Part shown: in pieces, positions 8,401 through 21,181 of the stretch | Layout: every line of letters starts with the position of its first letter | Numbering within the stretch: position 1 is the stretch's first letter | NCBI GenBank assembly: GCA_947597925.1 | Contig: CANQFA010000001.1 | Location: forward strand, 310,001-374,000 | Source of the DNA: an uncultured Clostridia bacterium | Lineage (GTDB): Bacteria; Bacillota; Clostridia; Christensenellales; Borkfalkiaceae | Reading direction: 5' to 3' | DNA length: 64,000 bases | The notes under the pieces: model-generated | What the model saw: only the letters and a program-made list of their open reading frames with translations | Databases searched by the model: none | What the model was told of the DNA's origin: nothing | Made by a program: the position numbers and the translations under genes

Positions 8401-10541
8401 GTAACTACGCCGAGTACATCGACAAGACCATCACCTCCGATCCCGCTCCCATCAAGGAGCCCGGCGACTACACCGTGACCCTCACGATCGCGCTGAAGTC
8501 GGCCTATGCAGCAAACTATGTCCTCGAAGGGACCCTCACCTACACCGTCAATGTGACCGTGGAAGTCGAGGAAGACCACATCATCGACCTCACGGGCGCC
8601 ACCCTCACGGCTCCCGCAAGCCTCGTCTATGACGGACAGGGCAAGGTATTTACCATCGGCGGGCTCGACGCCGAGACGCTCGGCCGCCTCGAAGTCGTGT
8701 ACTACAAGCAGGGCGAGACCACCAAGCTCGCCGCCGCTCCCGTGGATGCGGGCAACTACACCGCACAGATCGCGGTCACCGCAGCCGCCACGGCAGAGGG
8801 CTACATCATCAAGAGCGGCACCGAGGTCAGCCGTGACTTCGCCATCACGCCGCAGGAAGTCACCGTGACCGCCGCGCTCAGCGCCACCGAGTTCGAAGCC
8901 GACGGCACCGAGAAGACCGTCACCGTCAACGTGACGCCTGCCACCTCCGATGCATTCACCTACACCGTCACGGGCGACACGGCCAAGACCGAGGCGGGCA
9001 CCTACACCGTGACCGTCACCTTCACCGCCGCAAGCGCCAACTACCTGCTCAAGATCAACGGCGGCACCGCGCTCACCGTGACCCTCTCCTGGACCATCAA
9101 GGAGAAGTCGGAGCCCAAACCTCCGATAGACGACAAGGAGAACTACGAGAAGGACTACGCTTGGGAGTTTGACGATGTCATCATCACGCTCAAGGCGGGC
9201 ACCCTTCCCAAGACCTACACCTTCGCCGAACCCAAGAAGGTCGACCTCGCCGATCTCCTCGACGAGATCAAGAAGATGGACGGCATCAAGGACGGCAGGT
9301 ACGACGGCATCGCCGCCTATGAGATCAGCCTGCTCAACAACGGCGAAGCTGCCGCAGTTCCCACGGGCGTCCAGTTCACCGTGAAGATCAAGCTCACCTC
9401 CGAGCTTGCGAAGAGCACGAACTTCACCATCGTCCACGTGAAGAACGGCGCAGTCGATACCTCCTTCAGTGCATCGAACACCTCGGAGACCATCGGCGGA
9501 AATACCTACCGCGTCTTCACCGCGTCGAGCTTCTCCACCTATGCCGTCGTCGGTACCACCGTAAACGAGACCGGCAACTGGTGGCTCCTCATCGCGCTCA
9601 TCGTCATCGCAGTCCTTCTCCTCATCGCGCTCATCCTGCTCATCGTCCTCACCGTCAAGGTAAGCCACGCTGAGGCCAATGTCGAAGAGCCCGCGGCCGA
9701 AGAGGTCGTCGAGGAAGAGACCGCCGAAGAGACCGAAGAGGTCGCAGAGGAAGAGCCTGTCGCCGAAGAGGTCGCAGAGGAAGAGCCTGCAGCCGAAGAA
9801 GAGGCGCCTGCGGAAGAGGCCGCGGCCGAAGAGCCCGCAGCCGAAGAAGAGGCACCTGCGGAAGACCTGCTCGCACCCGAGCCTACCGATGATATCCTCG
9901 GCGAAGAGGGCATGATCGCGGCACTCGTCGATCAGGCAGAACCTCCTGCAGCGGAGACCATGACCGTCTACGACCGCAGCTTCAAGGCACGCCTCATCCA
10001 GGCAGAGCCCATCCCGAAGGGATACTACAACGAACTCAAGAACTACATCCTGTCCTACAAGCCCGTACACGCGCGCATCAGCTGGGGTTGCGAGACCTTC
10101 ACCAAGAGCCGCGAGAAGATCTGCAAGCTCAAGTTCAAGGGCAAGTCGCTGTACATGTACATCGCACTCGATCCCGAGACGCTCGACGCCAAGTATCACC
10201 ACAAGAACGTCTCCGATGTCGCCAAGTATGCGAGCGTGCCGACGCTGCTCAAGATCCGCAGCAACCGTGCACTCAAGTATGCGAAGCAGCTCATCGATCT
10301 CGTGATGCAGAGACTGGGCGTCGAACAGGGCGAAGTGGAGAACGTCGACTACACCCTGAACAGCATGACCACGGCAGAACTCCTCGAAGAGGGCCTCGTC
10401 CGCAAGAAGGAGATCGCCGCACCCGAATTCTGGAATGCGGAAGCCGATGACGTGCTGAAGAATGCGCCCGACTATTCCGAGACCGAGCTTCCCGAGGAAG
10501 AGGCCAAGGAAGAGGAGAACGCAGAGGGCGATGAAGACTGA
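5457..10541 (+). CDS. giant surface protein with MBG-like beta-sandwich repeats, one C-terminal TM, Glu/Ala-rich linker and a conserved cytoplasmic domain
   Basis: 1694 aa; signal peptide; repeated YTVTVTFTAASANY/YDGxxKxxT type modules; TM WWLLIALIVIAVLLLIALILLIVLTV; C-terminal block YDRSFKARLIQAEPIPKGYYNELKNYILSYK... Confidence 0.75.
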   Translation: MKQIGKRLTLAVVLLLSFVLMLMGVISLCPVNAEEETNKPEQVKSDWFELVYDDDSLEFRLSGDFRSYLDANRGDISELRSGIVQAVKRIVMKGIFSNQMNAASGAQALSVRADTDIPAIPGVDLDNFDWGSGNLRDFKDYIVDRLSEPSELEKYVKGEYDTLLDYAISEYVGSQDTSTEELKEEVYGKIHDKMDQVMDEVLDKFEEKFVEQCEEQIQQEFEKLKDNEEYKDKTEEELKELAQQAAKDAWFEEKEINPADPAQSMKDKVNERVEYVEENGGSVSLSVDDLIGALDIVKVDGATVFESGSLSFGGIKHVLTLLPRPATLAEYTDEQMANILKDIDVDLTTTYGDVNFKVSFGFYGNTNVIRKAAKAIAKVIDVTGNSQDLHVTLNPPAAFTKLMKVAVESAQFTDAQKNHIFSLFGMTVSEMYDKATSYELSEIVDFLKGLDYAKFLNSAISADFLNEYFGSYLESLLGHPITDMDATVDKFIDKVHDYFVKFEGRLETLTVEQVENWLKKLPGFGEVNVPEKLERAAQKLLDFAKRIDWAKYDAAYIRDILANNPEAFNGEIVKYLEDFGMTFDEYYGTFLNYVEKLYNNIPERLKDGSLTGIYQGAGAFAYEGTFNFDLANVFGRIANFFRNRGFEGVGDFLDKAAGSFSGERSLHLTLNATVPNLYKVTYVMGEETREGFLPAGTNGETVAVLSNHPEIVTEEGTYTVLGWIKAGTTYVDESSFLAEMPAEDIELIPVTDFDIQSFVNEEAVEKEFNGTYGNEYVLSATAKGLNAEYTYEWYRAEGEKVEDLTLTQVADSGEYYVVVTDTLTGYQKKSESFTVTIDPAVITILSTASLEYSEGTAGTWADYTKALPYSAAGYTVRLKAGSYTVAPATLAEEAAEVLTIPTATQTNVGEYTYKVALAETDLAANYTLAYATGATEEFGWAITKATITVTDVTWTGAQEGKITFDYDGEEKTVEATVNFEEGNYAEYIDKTITSDPAPIKEPGDYTVTLTIALKSAYAANYVLEGTLTYTVNVTVEVEEDHIIDLTGATLTAPASLVYDGQGKVFTIGGLDAETLGRLEVVYYKQGETTKLAAAPVDAGNYTAQIAVTAAATAEGYIIKSGTEVSRDFAITPQEVTVTAALSATEFEADGTEKTVTVNVTPATSDAFTYTVTGDTAKTEAGTYTVTVTFTAASANYLLKINGGTALTVTLSWTIKEKSEPKPPIDDKENYEKDYAWEFDDVIITLKAGTLPKTYTFAEPKKVDLADLLDEIKKMDGIKDGRYDGIAAYEISLLNNGEAAAVPTGVQFTVKIKLTSELAKSTNFTIVHVKNGAVDTSFSASNTSETIGGNTYRVFTASSFSTYAVVGTTVNETGNWWLLIALIVIAVLLLIALILLIVLTVKVSHAEANVEEPAAEEVVEEETAEETEEVAEEEPVAEEVAEEEPAAEEEAPAEEAAAEEPAAEEEAPAEDLLAPEPTDDILGEEGMIAALVDQAEPPAAETMTVYDRSFKARLIQAEPIPKGYYNELKNYILSYKPVHARISWGCETFTKSREKICKLKFKGKSLYMYIALDPETLDAKYHHKNVSDVAKYASVPTLLKIRSNRALKYAKQLIDLVMQRLGVEQGEVENVDYTLNSMTTAELLEEGLVRKKEIAAPEFWNAEADDVLKNAPDYSETELPEEEAKEEENAEGDED

Positions 10542-10562
10542 TCGCCAATGACCTGAAAAAAG

Positions 10563-10588
10563 CACCCGCCGCGAGGCGGGTGTTTTTT
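10563..10588 (+). terminator. intrinsic terminator
   Basis: CACCCGCC gcga GGCGGGTG TTTTTT. Confidence 0.9.
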
Positions 10589-10625
10589 CGTGGCGGGGAC
10601 GGGGCGTAAAAATTTCCAAAAACAC

Positions 10626-10654
10626 TTTACAGCGGAAACGTTTTGTATTATAAT
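10626..10654 (+). promoter_or_regulatory. promoter TTTACA-17-TATAAT
   Basis: -35 at 10626-10631, -10 at 10649-10654. Confidence 0.75.
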
Positions 10655-10675
10655 AGTAGCGTAAGAGGAAGTGTT

Positions 10676-11497
10676 ATGCGCAATCTGTTCGATAGCTGGA
10701 AGTATATCTTCCGCAACCTGTTGATGGTCCTGCCCTTTGCCGTCGTGCCCGCCGTCTTTCTGGCGCTCACGCTCGACTACGAGGCCATCTCGCAGCTCAT
10801 GCAGAAGTTCTTCTCGGGAGGACTTCTCGATCTCACCTTCGTGGACTATTTCCGCGCCTTCAGCCTGGTGCGGATCGATGGGCTCGGCGCCATTTTCAGC
10901 GTGCTCGCCTATTTCGTGTCCTGCTTCGGGGCGGCCCTCCTGCTCACCTATGTGGAGAAGCACATGCGCATCGGGAAGCGCTCTCTCTCGGGCGTCCTTC
11001 GCGGCGCGCTCGGGCTCTATCCCTCCGTGCTCCTCATCACCCTCGTCTATGTCGCCCTCTATGAGCTCTGGGCGCTCCTGCTCTCCGCGCTCCTCTTCTT
11101 TGTCTCGGAGAGCACCGTCCTCGCCCTGCTCTATGTCCTCTTCTTCGTCCTCTTCCTCGCGCTCTCCTATGGGCTCCTGTATGTCGTCGCCGTCTTCTAT
11201 CTGTGGCTTCCCTGCCGCCAGATCACGGGCTTCGGCTATTATGACGCGCTCCTCTACTCCTACCGTCTCCTCGGAAGGGTGCGGTGGCGCCTCGTGCTCT
11301 CCTATCTCATCTCCTTTGCGGCGGCCCTTGTCCTCATAGGAGTTGCGGCCTTTGCGCCCATCTATGTCTTCCTCCTCGTAGGTCTCCTCGTCTTCGCACT
11401 GCTCTTTTTGAGTTTCTGCGTGCGCATGGAGGTCGCCTATTTCCGCGCGGACAAGCTCGACCGCGAGGATCTCATCCATTCTTACAGGGAGTATTGA
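10676..11497 (+). CDS. polytopic integral membrane protein of unknown function
   Basis: many TM segments; start moved from 10643 to ATG 10676 because the ORF start overlaps the promoter; SD GAGGAAG. Confidence 0.7.
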   Translation: MRNLFDSWKYIFRNLLMVLPFAVVPAVFLALTLDYEAISQLMQKFFSGGLLDLTFVDYFRAFSLVRIDGLGAIFSVLAYFVSCFGAALLLTYVEKHMRIGKRSLSGVLRGALGLYPSVLLITLVYVALYELWALLLSALLFFVSESTVLALLYVLFFVLFLALSYGLLYVVAVFYLWLPCRQITGFGYYDALLYSYRLLGRVRWRLVLSYLISFAAALVLIGVAAFAPIYVFLLVGLLVFALLFLSFCVRMEVAYFRADKLDREDLIHSYREY

Positions 11498-11501
11498 TTC
11501 T

Positions 11502-12464
11502 ATGCGCTTCAGACGGACTTTTTCCATCACGGTCGACTGTTTTCCCGAGGTCTTCAAACTGCTCGCCTATCGCCTGCTCACGGGCATCCTGTTCGGCAGT
11601 CTCGGCTACCTCATCCTGTCGCTCGGCCTCTCCTTTATCGTGAGCAGCAGCGAGCTCGCCGCCTTCGGTGACCTCCTGCCCGACTTCTTCCGTGCGCTTG
11701 CCGACACCATCAATGCGTCCGACCCCGCCGCCTTCCGCGCCTTCCTCGAGACGGTGCGCGGCGCGATAAAGGACTTTGCCGACCTCCTCATGACGAACAT
11801 GGGGTCCATCGTGGGCTCGGTCATCGGGGTCGTGCTCATGTATATCCTGCAGCGCATCGTAAACGGCGTGGCGCTCTTCGCCATCACGAGCTCGGTCCGC
11901 GACCGCATGGATTCGGGGGTGCAGACCCGCTTCGCCGTCTCCTATTTCCGCAACCTCACGAAGGCCATCCTCTATGAACTGTGCTATGTCCCCATCGCCT
12001 TTGTCTTTGACCTCCTGTCCATCATCGTGAGCTGGTGCGTCTTCTTCTATATCCCGTCCCTGATGCCCGGGTGGGGGGTGGCCTCCGTGCTGCTCTCCCT
12101 CGTGATGCTGATGAGCTCGCTCCTCTTCCTGCAGGCGCTCAAGCTCACCATCATCTCGGCATGGATGCCCGCCATGATCGTGGACGGACTGTCGGTGGGG
12201 CGCGCCCTCGCCGTCTCGGTAAAGGGCAAGACGCAGTTCTGGCGGAGGCTGGGCGGCTTCCTCGTCACCTGCTACCTCATCGTCGTCGTCAATGTCGCCT
12301 TCGGACTCTTCACGCTGGGCAGCGGACTGCTCATCACCATCCCGCTCAGCTTCGTCTTCCTCGCCGTCATGCAGCTCGTCAACTACTACGAGGTCAACGG
12401 CAGGAAATATTTCGTCACCAGAAACGAGATCGCAAACCTTCCCGAGGAATTCGGGACCAAATGA
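11502..12464 (+). CDS. polytopic integral membrane protein, probably paired with the preceding gene
   Basis: 320 aa multi-TM; 4 bp after upstream stop. Confidence 0.7.
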   Translation: MRFRRTFSITVDCFPEVFKLLAYRLLTGILFGSLGYLILSLGLSFIVSSSELAAFGDLLPDFFRALADTINASDPAAFRAFLETVRGAIKDFADLLMTNMGSIVGSVIGVVLMYILQRIVNGVALFAITSSVRDRMDSGVQTRFAVSYFRNLTKAILYELCYVPIAFVFDLLSIIVSWCVFFYIPSLMPGWGVASVLLSLVMLMSSLLFLQALKLTIISAWMPAMIVDGLSVGRALAVSVKGKTQFWRRLGGFLVTCYLIVVVNVAFGLFTLGSGLLITIPLSFVFLAVMQLVNYYEVNGRKYFVTRNEIANLPEEFGTK

Positions 12465-12508
12465 GCTTTCGGCGGCGCATGCCGTAACGATATCAATGGA
12501 GGGAACTT

Positions 12509-14227
12509 ATGAGCTATCAGGAACTTTATGAGCAGTGGCTGCACGATCCCCGTCTCGCGGCGGAGGACAGAGAGGAGCTCGAGGGGCTCCGCGGAAATGA
12601 CAAGGAGCTCGAGTACCGCTTCGGCGGCGAGCTCGAGTTCGGCACCGCGGGCATGCGCGGGCTCATCGGCTGCGGCACCAACATGATGAATGTCTACACG
12701 GTGCGCCGTGCGACCCGCGGGCTCGCGGAATACATCGGGAGCTTGGGAAAGGAGGCCTGCGCGCGCGGCGTGGCCATCTCTTATGACACCCGCAAAAATT
12801 CCCGTCTCTTTGCCGAGGCGGCGGCTTCCGTCCTCGGGGCATACGGCATCCGCGTCTACCTCTTTACCCGCGTGCATCCCGTGCCCATGCTCTCGTATGC
12901 GGTGCGCAAGCTCGGCACCGTGGCGGGCATCATGATCACCGCCTCGCACAATCCCAAGGAATACAACGGCTACAAGGTCTACGGCGAAGACGGCGCGCAG
13001 ATGTCGCCCGAAGCCACCAAGGAAGTCGTGGCGTATATCTCGAAGATCACGGACTATCTCGCCGTGCCCGAAGGGGGAGACGGGGGGCTCGTGGGGACCG
13101 TCCCCGCGAGCGTGGACGACGACTATATCGCCGAACTCAGCAAGCTCACCCTCTCGAAGGGGGCCGTGGAGCGGTGCGGGAAGAATATCAAGCTCGTGTA
13201 CACGCCCGTGCACGGCTCGGGGTATGTGCCCGTGATGCGCATCCTCGAGAAGCTCGGCATCCATGCGACCGTCGTGGAGGAGCAGACGAGCGAAGACCCC
13301 GCTTTCTCCACCGTGGCCGTGCCAAACCCCGAGTATAAGGAGACCCTCGCCATGGGCATTGCCCTCGCCGAGAAGATAGGCGCCGATGTCGTATTCGGTA
13401 CCGATCCCGACTCCGACCGCCTCGGCGTCGCCGTACGGAGCGAAGACGGAGAATATCACGCGCTCTCGGGCAACCAGGTGGGCATCCTCCTCCTCGACTA
13501 TATCCTCACCCGCCTCAAGGAAGAGGGGACGCTGCCGAAGAATGCCGCCGTCGTCAAGTCCTTCGTCTCCACGGGGATGGCGGCGCTCATCTGCAGGGAA
13601 TTCGGCGTCGCACTCTTCGAGACGCCCGTGGGCTTCAAGTTCATCGGCGAGAAGATCAAGCTGTGGGAACAGGACGGCTCGCACACCTTCGTCTTTGGCT
13701 TCGAGGAGAGCTGCGGCTATCTCCGCGGTACCCATGCCCGCGATAAGGACGCCGTCGTCGCCTCCATGCTCTTCGCGGAGATGGTCTGCTACTACACCGA
13801 TATCGGCAAGTCGGTCTACGGCCGCCTCATGGAGATCTATCGGAAATACGGCTATGTGCTCGACTGCAACATCTCGGTGCAGTATGCGGGGCTCAACGCG
13901 ATGAAGGAGATGAATGCCGTCGTGGACGCCCTGAAGAGCATCTCGCCCAAGAAGTTCGGGCCCTTCGAGGTGGAGGCCGTGCGCGACTACTCCGCCTCCG
14001 TGCGCCGCGTGAAGGGAGGCAAAGAGGAGACGCTCGACATCCCCAAGTGCAACTGCGTGTATTATGAACTCGCGGGCGGCGGATTTATCTGCGTGCGCCC
14101 CTCGGGCACCGAGCCCAAGCTCAAGATCTACTACTCCGTCAAGGCGGAGAGCGAGGAGAAGGCGCAGGAAGTGCTCGCCTCCGTCCGCGACGACGTCACG
14201 GCCCTCCTCCGCTCCGCGCAGGAATGA
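12509..14227 (+). CDS. pgcA: phosphoglucomutase/phosphomannomutase
   Basis: ITASHNPKEYNGYKVY active-site motif, GTDPDSDRLGVAV metal-binding loop, RPSGTEPKLKIY. Confidence 0.92.
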   Translation: MSYQELYEQWLHDPRLAAEDREELEGLRGNDKELEYRFGGELEFGTAGMRGLIGCGTNMMNVYTVRRATRGLAEYIGSLGKEACARGVAISYDTRKNSRLFAEAAASVLGAYGIRVYLFTRVHPVPMLSYAVRKLGTVAGIMITASHNPKEYNGYKVYGEDGAQMSPEATKEVVAYISKITDYLAVPEGGDGGLVGTVPASVDDDYIAELSKLTLSKGAVERCGKNIKLVYTPVHGSGYVPVMRILEKLGIHATVVEEQTSEDPAFSTVAVPNPEYKETLAMGIALAEKIGADVVFGTDPDSDRLGVAVRSEDGEYHALSGNQVGILLLDYILTRLKEEGTLPKNAAVVKSFVSTGMAALICREFGVALFETPVGFKFIGEKIKLWEQDGSHTFVFGFEESCGYLRGTHARDKDAVVASMLFAEMVCYYTDIGKSVYGRLMEIYRKYGYVLDCNISVQYAGLNAMKEMNAVVDALKSISPKKFGPFEVEAVRDYSASVRRVKGGKEETLDIPKCNCVYYELAGGGFICVRPSGTEPKLKIYYSVKAESEEKAQEVLASVRDDVTALLRSAQE

Positions 14228-14263
14228 GGGAAAAAATTTTTCGAAAGAGCGGGGCAAAAGCGT

Positions 14264-14292
14264 TTGACAAGCGCCGCGCGCTCTGCTATAAT
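14264..14292 (+). promoter_or_regulatory. promoter TTGACA-17-TATAAT (extended TGc) for rpsU
   Basis: -35 at 14264-14269, -10 at 14287-14292. Confidence 0.85.
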
Positions 14293-14333
14293 AGCAAGGA
14301 AATAAGTGCTTCGGCGAAGGAGGGTTGAGAGGA

Positions 14334-14510
14334 ATGTCCACGATCAGAGTCGGCGATAACGAGAGCTTGGAAAATGCGCTCCGCAGATTCAAGAAGAAGT
14401 GCTCGCGCGACGGCATTATCGGTGACCTCCGCAAGAAGGAGTTCTATGAGAAGCCCTCCGTCAAGAAGAGAAAGAAGTCGGAAGCAGCGAGAAAGAGAAG
14501 CAGAAACTGA
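14334..14510 (+). CDS. rpsU: 30S ribosomal protein S21
   Basis: [55 protein letters not shown]. Confidence 0.95.
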   Translation: MSTIRVGDNESLENALRRFKKKCSRDGIIGDLRKKEFYEKPSVKKRKKSEAARKRSRN

Positions 14511-14514
14511 GAAG

Positions 14515-14542
14515 ATCCGTAGCGAAAGCTACGGATTTTTTT
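14515..14542 (+). terminator. intrinsic terminator after rpsU
   Basis: ATCCGTAGC gaaa GCTACGGAT TTTTTT. Confidence 0.92.
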
Positions 14543-14571
14543 GCGGAAAATGTAGAAAAAAGGAGCATGGT

Positions 14572-14964
14572 ATGGAGCGGTCGCTGAAGACGCTTGCAAA
14601 AGAGGCAAAGATGCGCATGAAGAGGGGTTTCTGGCAGGAGCGCAAGCAGCGCCTCGAGGACGAGCGCACGTATGCGAAGGAGCAGGGCATCAACGAGAGC
14701 AAGCTCGAGCTCTACTTCCGCGACAAGGTGGACGCCGAGATCAAGGGGGAGACGCCCGACGAATTTTACCTCAAGGTCAAAAAGCTCCTCCTCGAGGAGG
14801 GGGAGGTGTCCGACGCCATAGGACGGCTCACCGACCGCGCCTATTATGCCTCGCTCTCCTACGAGGAAAAGCAGCGCTACAGTCTCGAACTCTCGGAGAG
14901 ATATCTCCGTGCCCTCGAGCGCTTCAAGCGGGAATACGAGTTCGAACTGCGCGGCAGGGTATGA
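14572..14964 (+). CDS. conserved hypothetical protein, basic helical, about 130 aa
   Basis: ATG 14572 with upstream AGGAG; MERSLKTLAKEAKMRMKRGFWQERK...GEVSDAIGRLTDRAYYASLSYEEKQRY. Confidence 0.75.
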   Translation: MERSLKTLAKEAKMRMKRGFWQERKQRLEDERTYAKEQGINESKLELYFRDKVDAEIKGETPDEFYLKVKKLLLEEGEVSDAIGRLTDRAYYASLSYEEKQRYSLELSERYLRALERFKREYEFELRGRV

Positions 14965-14980
14965 GCGCATAAAATGCGAC

Positions 14981-14994
14981 ATGGGGTGCGAAAA
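14981..14994 (+). repeat. intergenic 14-mer ATGGGGTGCGAAAA, copy 2 (upstream of pcrA)
   Basis: exact match. Confidence 0.85.
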
Positions 14995-15022
14995 ACGCCC
15001 TCTCGGCCGCGGCGGAATTTGC

Positions 15023-15051
15023 TTGCCATTTTTCCCGTAATGTGATACAAT
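15023..15051 (+). promoter_or_regulatory. promoter TTGCCA-17-TACAAT (extended TGa) for pcrA
   Basis: -35 at 15023-15028, -10 at 15046-15051. Confidence 0.75.
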
Positions 15052-15060
15052 ATACGGGAT

Positions 15061-19384
<4,324 letters not shown>

Positions 19385-19390
19385 AGAAGA

Positions 19391-19411
19391 ACCTCCCGCG
19401 GGAGGTTTTTT
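19391..19411 (+). terminator. intrinsic terminator after ligA
   Basis: ACCTCCCGCGGGAGGTTTTTT. Confidence 0.75.
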
Positions 19412-19423
19412 CTTGAAAATCAC

Positions 19424-19452
19424 TTGCAAACCGCGCGCGCGCGTGATATAAT
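19424..19452 (+). promoter_or_regulatory. promoter TTGCAA-17-TATAAT (extended TGa)
   Basis: -35 at 19424-19429, -10 at 19447-19452. Confidence 0.8.
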
Positions 19453-19482
19453 AGGGGAAAACACAGCAAAGAAGGTCTTCCG

Positions 19483-20349
19483 ATGTATAGCATGACGGGT
19501 TACGGAAAGGGAGAATACAGCGAGGGCGGCGTGACGCTCACCGCAGAGGTGCGCTCGGTCAACAACCGCTACCTCGATGTCGCCGTCAAGAGCCCCCGCG
19601 TCTTTCTTGCCGCAGAGGAGCTCATCCGCTCCCTCGTGCGCGGCTTCGTCTCGCGCGGGCATGTCGACGTCTTCATCTCCTATACCGACCGCCGCGAGAA
19701 GGCAAAGACCTTTACGGTGGACTATGCCCTCGCCCGTGCCTACCGCGATGCGGCTGCAGCACTCGGAAAGGAGGGCATTCCGAACGATCTCACGGCTTCC
19801 TTCCTCCTTCGCCAGCCCGACGTGGTCCGCGCGGAAGAGGAAGAGTCGGACGACGAGCTCCTCCTCACCGCCCTCAGGGAGGCCCTCACGCGGGCGCTCG
19901 AGGCACATAGGGCCATGCGTCTCGCCGAGGGGACCCGCCTCGAGGCGGACATCCTCTCCCATATCGAGGTCATCGCACGGCAGAGGGAGGAGATCGCGGC
20001 GCGCGCCCCCGCAGTCGCAACCGAGTACCGCGAAAAGCTCACGGCGCGCATGCAGGAATTTCTCGCGGGCAAGGTGGAGGAGACGCGCATTTTGACCGAG
20101 GCCGCCATCTATGCCGACAAGTGCGCCATCGACGAAGAGCTCGCCCGCCTGTCGTCGCATATCGCGGAGTTCCGCAAGATCTCCTCTTCCGAGCAGGTGG
20201 GCCGCAAGCTCGACTTCCTCATTCAGGAGTTCAACCGCGAGTGCAATACTATCTGTTCCAAGTCCAACGACAAGGAGATCACGCGGACAGCACTCGGCAT
20301 GAAGAACGAGATCGAGAAGGTCCGCGAACAGATCCAGAATCTCGAATGA
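19483..20349 (+). CDS. yicC: YicC/YloC family endoribonuclease
   Basis: MYSMTGYGKGEYS...VRSVNNRYLDVAVKSPR...RKLDFLIQEFNRECNTICSKSND. Confidence 0.92.
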   Translation: MYSMTGYGKGEYSEGGVTLTAEVRSVNNRYLDVAVKSPRVFLAAEELIRSLVRGFVSRGHVDVFISYTDRREKAKTFTVDYALARAYRDAAAALGKEGIPNDLTASFLLRQPDVVRAEEEESDDELLLTALREALTRALEAHRAMRLAEGTRLEADILSHIEVIARQREEIAARAPAVATEYREKLTARMQEFLAGKVEETRILTEAAIYADKCAIDEELARLSSHIAEFRKISSSEQVGRKLDFLIQEFNRECNTICSKSNDKEITRTALGMKNEIEKVREQIQNLE

Positions 20350-20912
20350 TGAAAAGAGGACTGCTTATCTGCATTTCGGGCCCCTCGGGCGTGGGGAAGG
20401 GCACCGTCGTCAGGGAACTTCTGCGCACCGACCCCACCCTCTCGCTCTCCGTCTCCTGCACCACCCGTCCGCCCCGCAAGGGGGAAAGGGAGGGCACGGA
20501 CTACTTCTTCCTCACGAAGGAGGCCTTTGAAGCGGAGATAGCAAGGGGCGAATTCATCGAGTACGATGCCCATTTCGGCAACTACTACGGCACGCCGCGC
20601 AGCTATGTGGAGCGGGAGCGCGAGAGGGGGCAGTGCGTCCTCCTCGAGATAGATGTGGAGGGCGCCCTCCGCGTCAAGGAACATGAGGAGGGGGTCGTGA
20701 CCATCTTCCTCGCCCCGCCCGGGGAGGAGGCGCTCGAGGCGCGGCTCCGCCACCGCGGCTCGGAGGACCCCGCCCAGCTTGCTCTCAGGAAGGCGCGCGT
20801 CGCCTATGAGATGTCGCGGGCAAAGGAATACGATCATCTCGTCGTCAACGACGACCTCGAGAGGGCGCTCGGCGAGGTGCGTGCCATCATCAGACAGGAA
20901 AAAAACAAGTAG
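20346..20912 (+). CDS. gmk: guanylate kinase
   Basis: ISGPSGVGKGTVVRELL; TTRPPRKGEREGTDYFFLTKEAFEAEIARGEFIEYDAHFGNYYGTP. Confidence 0.95.
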   Translation: MMKRGLLICISGPSGVGKGTVVRELLRTDPTLSLSVSCTTRPPRKGEREGTDYFFLTKEAFEAEIARGEFIEYDAHFGNYYGTPRSYVERERERGQCVLLEIDVEGALRVKEHEEGVVTIFLAPPGEEALEARLRHRGSEDPAQLALRKARVAYEMSRAKEYDHLVVNDDLERALGEVRAIIRQEKNK

Positions 20913-20924
20913 GAGTGTGAAGAT

Positions 20925-21146
20925 ATGATAAACGAACCCTCGGTAGACGCGCTCGTCCGCAAGCTCGGCTCGGAAGAAGAGCCGATCTCCCGCTATGAGC
21001 TGTGTGTCGCCATCTCCAAGCGCACCCGCCAGATCATCGAACAGATGCAGTCCACGGGCGTGACGGAACTCCCGGGCAAGCAAAAGGAGATCGTCCTTGC
21101 CTGCCAGGAGGCGATGGGCGGCAAGTTCAAGAGCGTAAGAGATTGA
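20925..21146 (+). CDS. rpoZ: DNA-directed RNA polymerase subunit omega
   Basis: small protein SRYELCVAISKRTRQI following gmk. Confidence 0.88.
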   Translation: MINEPSVDALVRKLGSEEEPISRYELCVAISKRTRQIIEQMQSTGVTELPGKQKEIVLACQEAMGGKFKSVRD

Positions 21147-21151
21147 GTGGA

Positions 21152-21180
21152 TGCCCCGCCTTGTGACGGGGCAGTTTTTT
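21152..21180 (+). terminator. intrinsic terminator after rpoZ
   Basis: TGCCCCG ccttgtga CGGGGCA GTTTTTT. Confidence 0.85.
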
Positions 21181-21181
21181 C

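Noticed and set aside
5358-10625. 1755-aa antisense ORF covering the whole giant surface protein gene
   Set aside because: Composition artefact: codon bias of the + strand gene avoids codons whose reverse complement is a stop. The product has no coherent domains, while the + strand has SP, TM, promoter and SD.
10643-10675. Start of membrane protein at 10643
   Set aside because: Overlaps the -10 TATAAT at 10649-10654; ATG 10676 has a proper SD.
14515-14542. Possible small RNA after rpsU
   Set aside because: Simple perfect terminator hairpin with T-tract.
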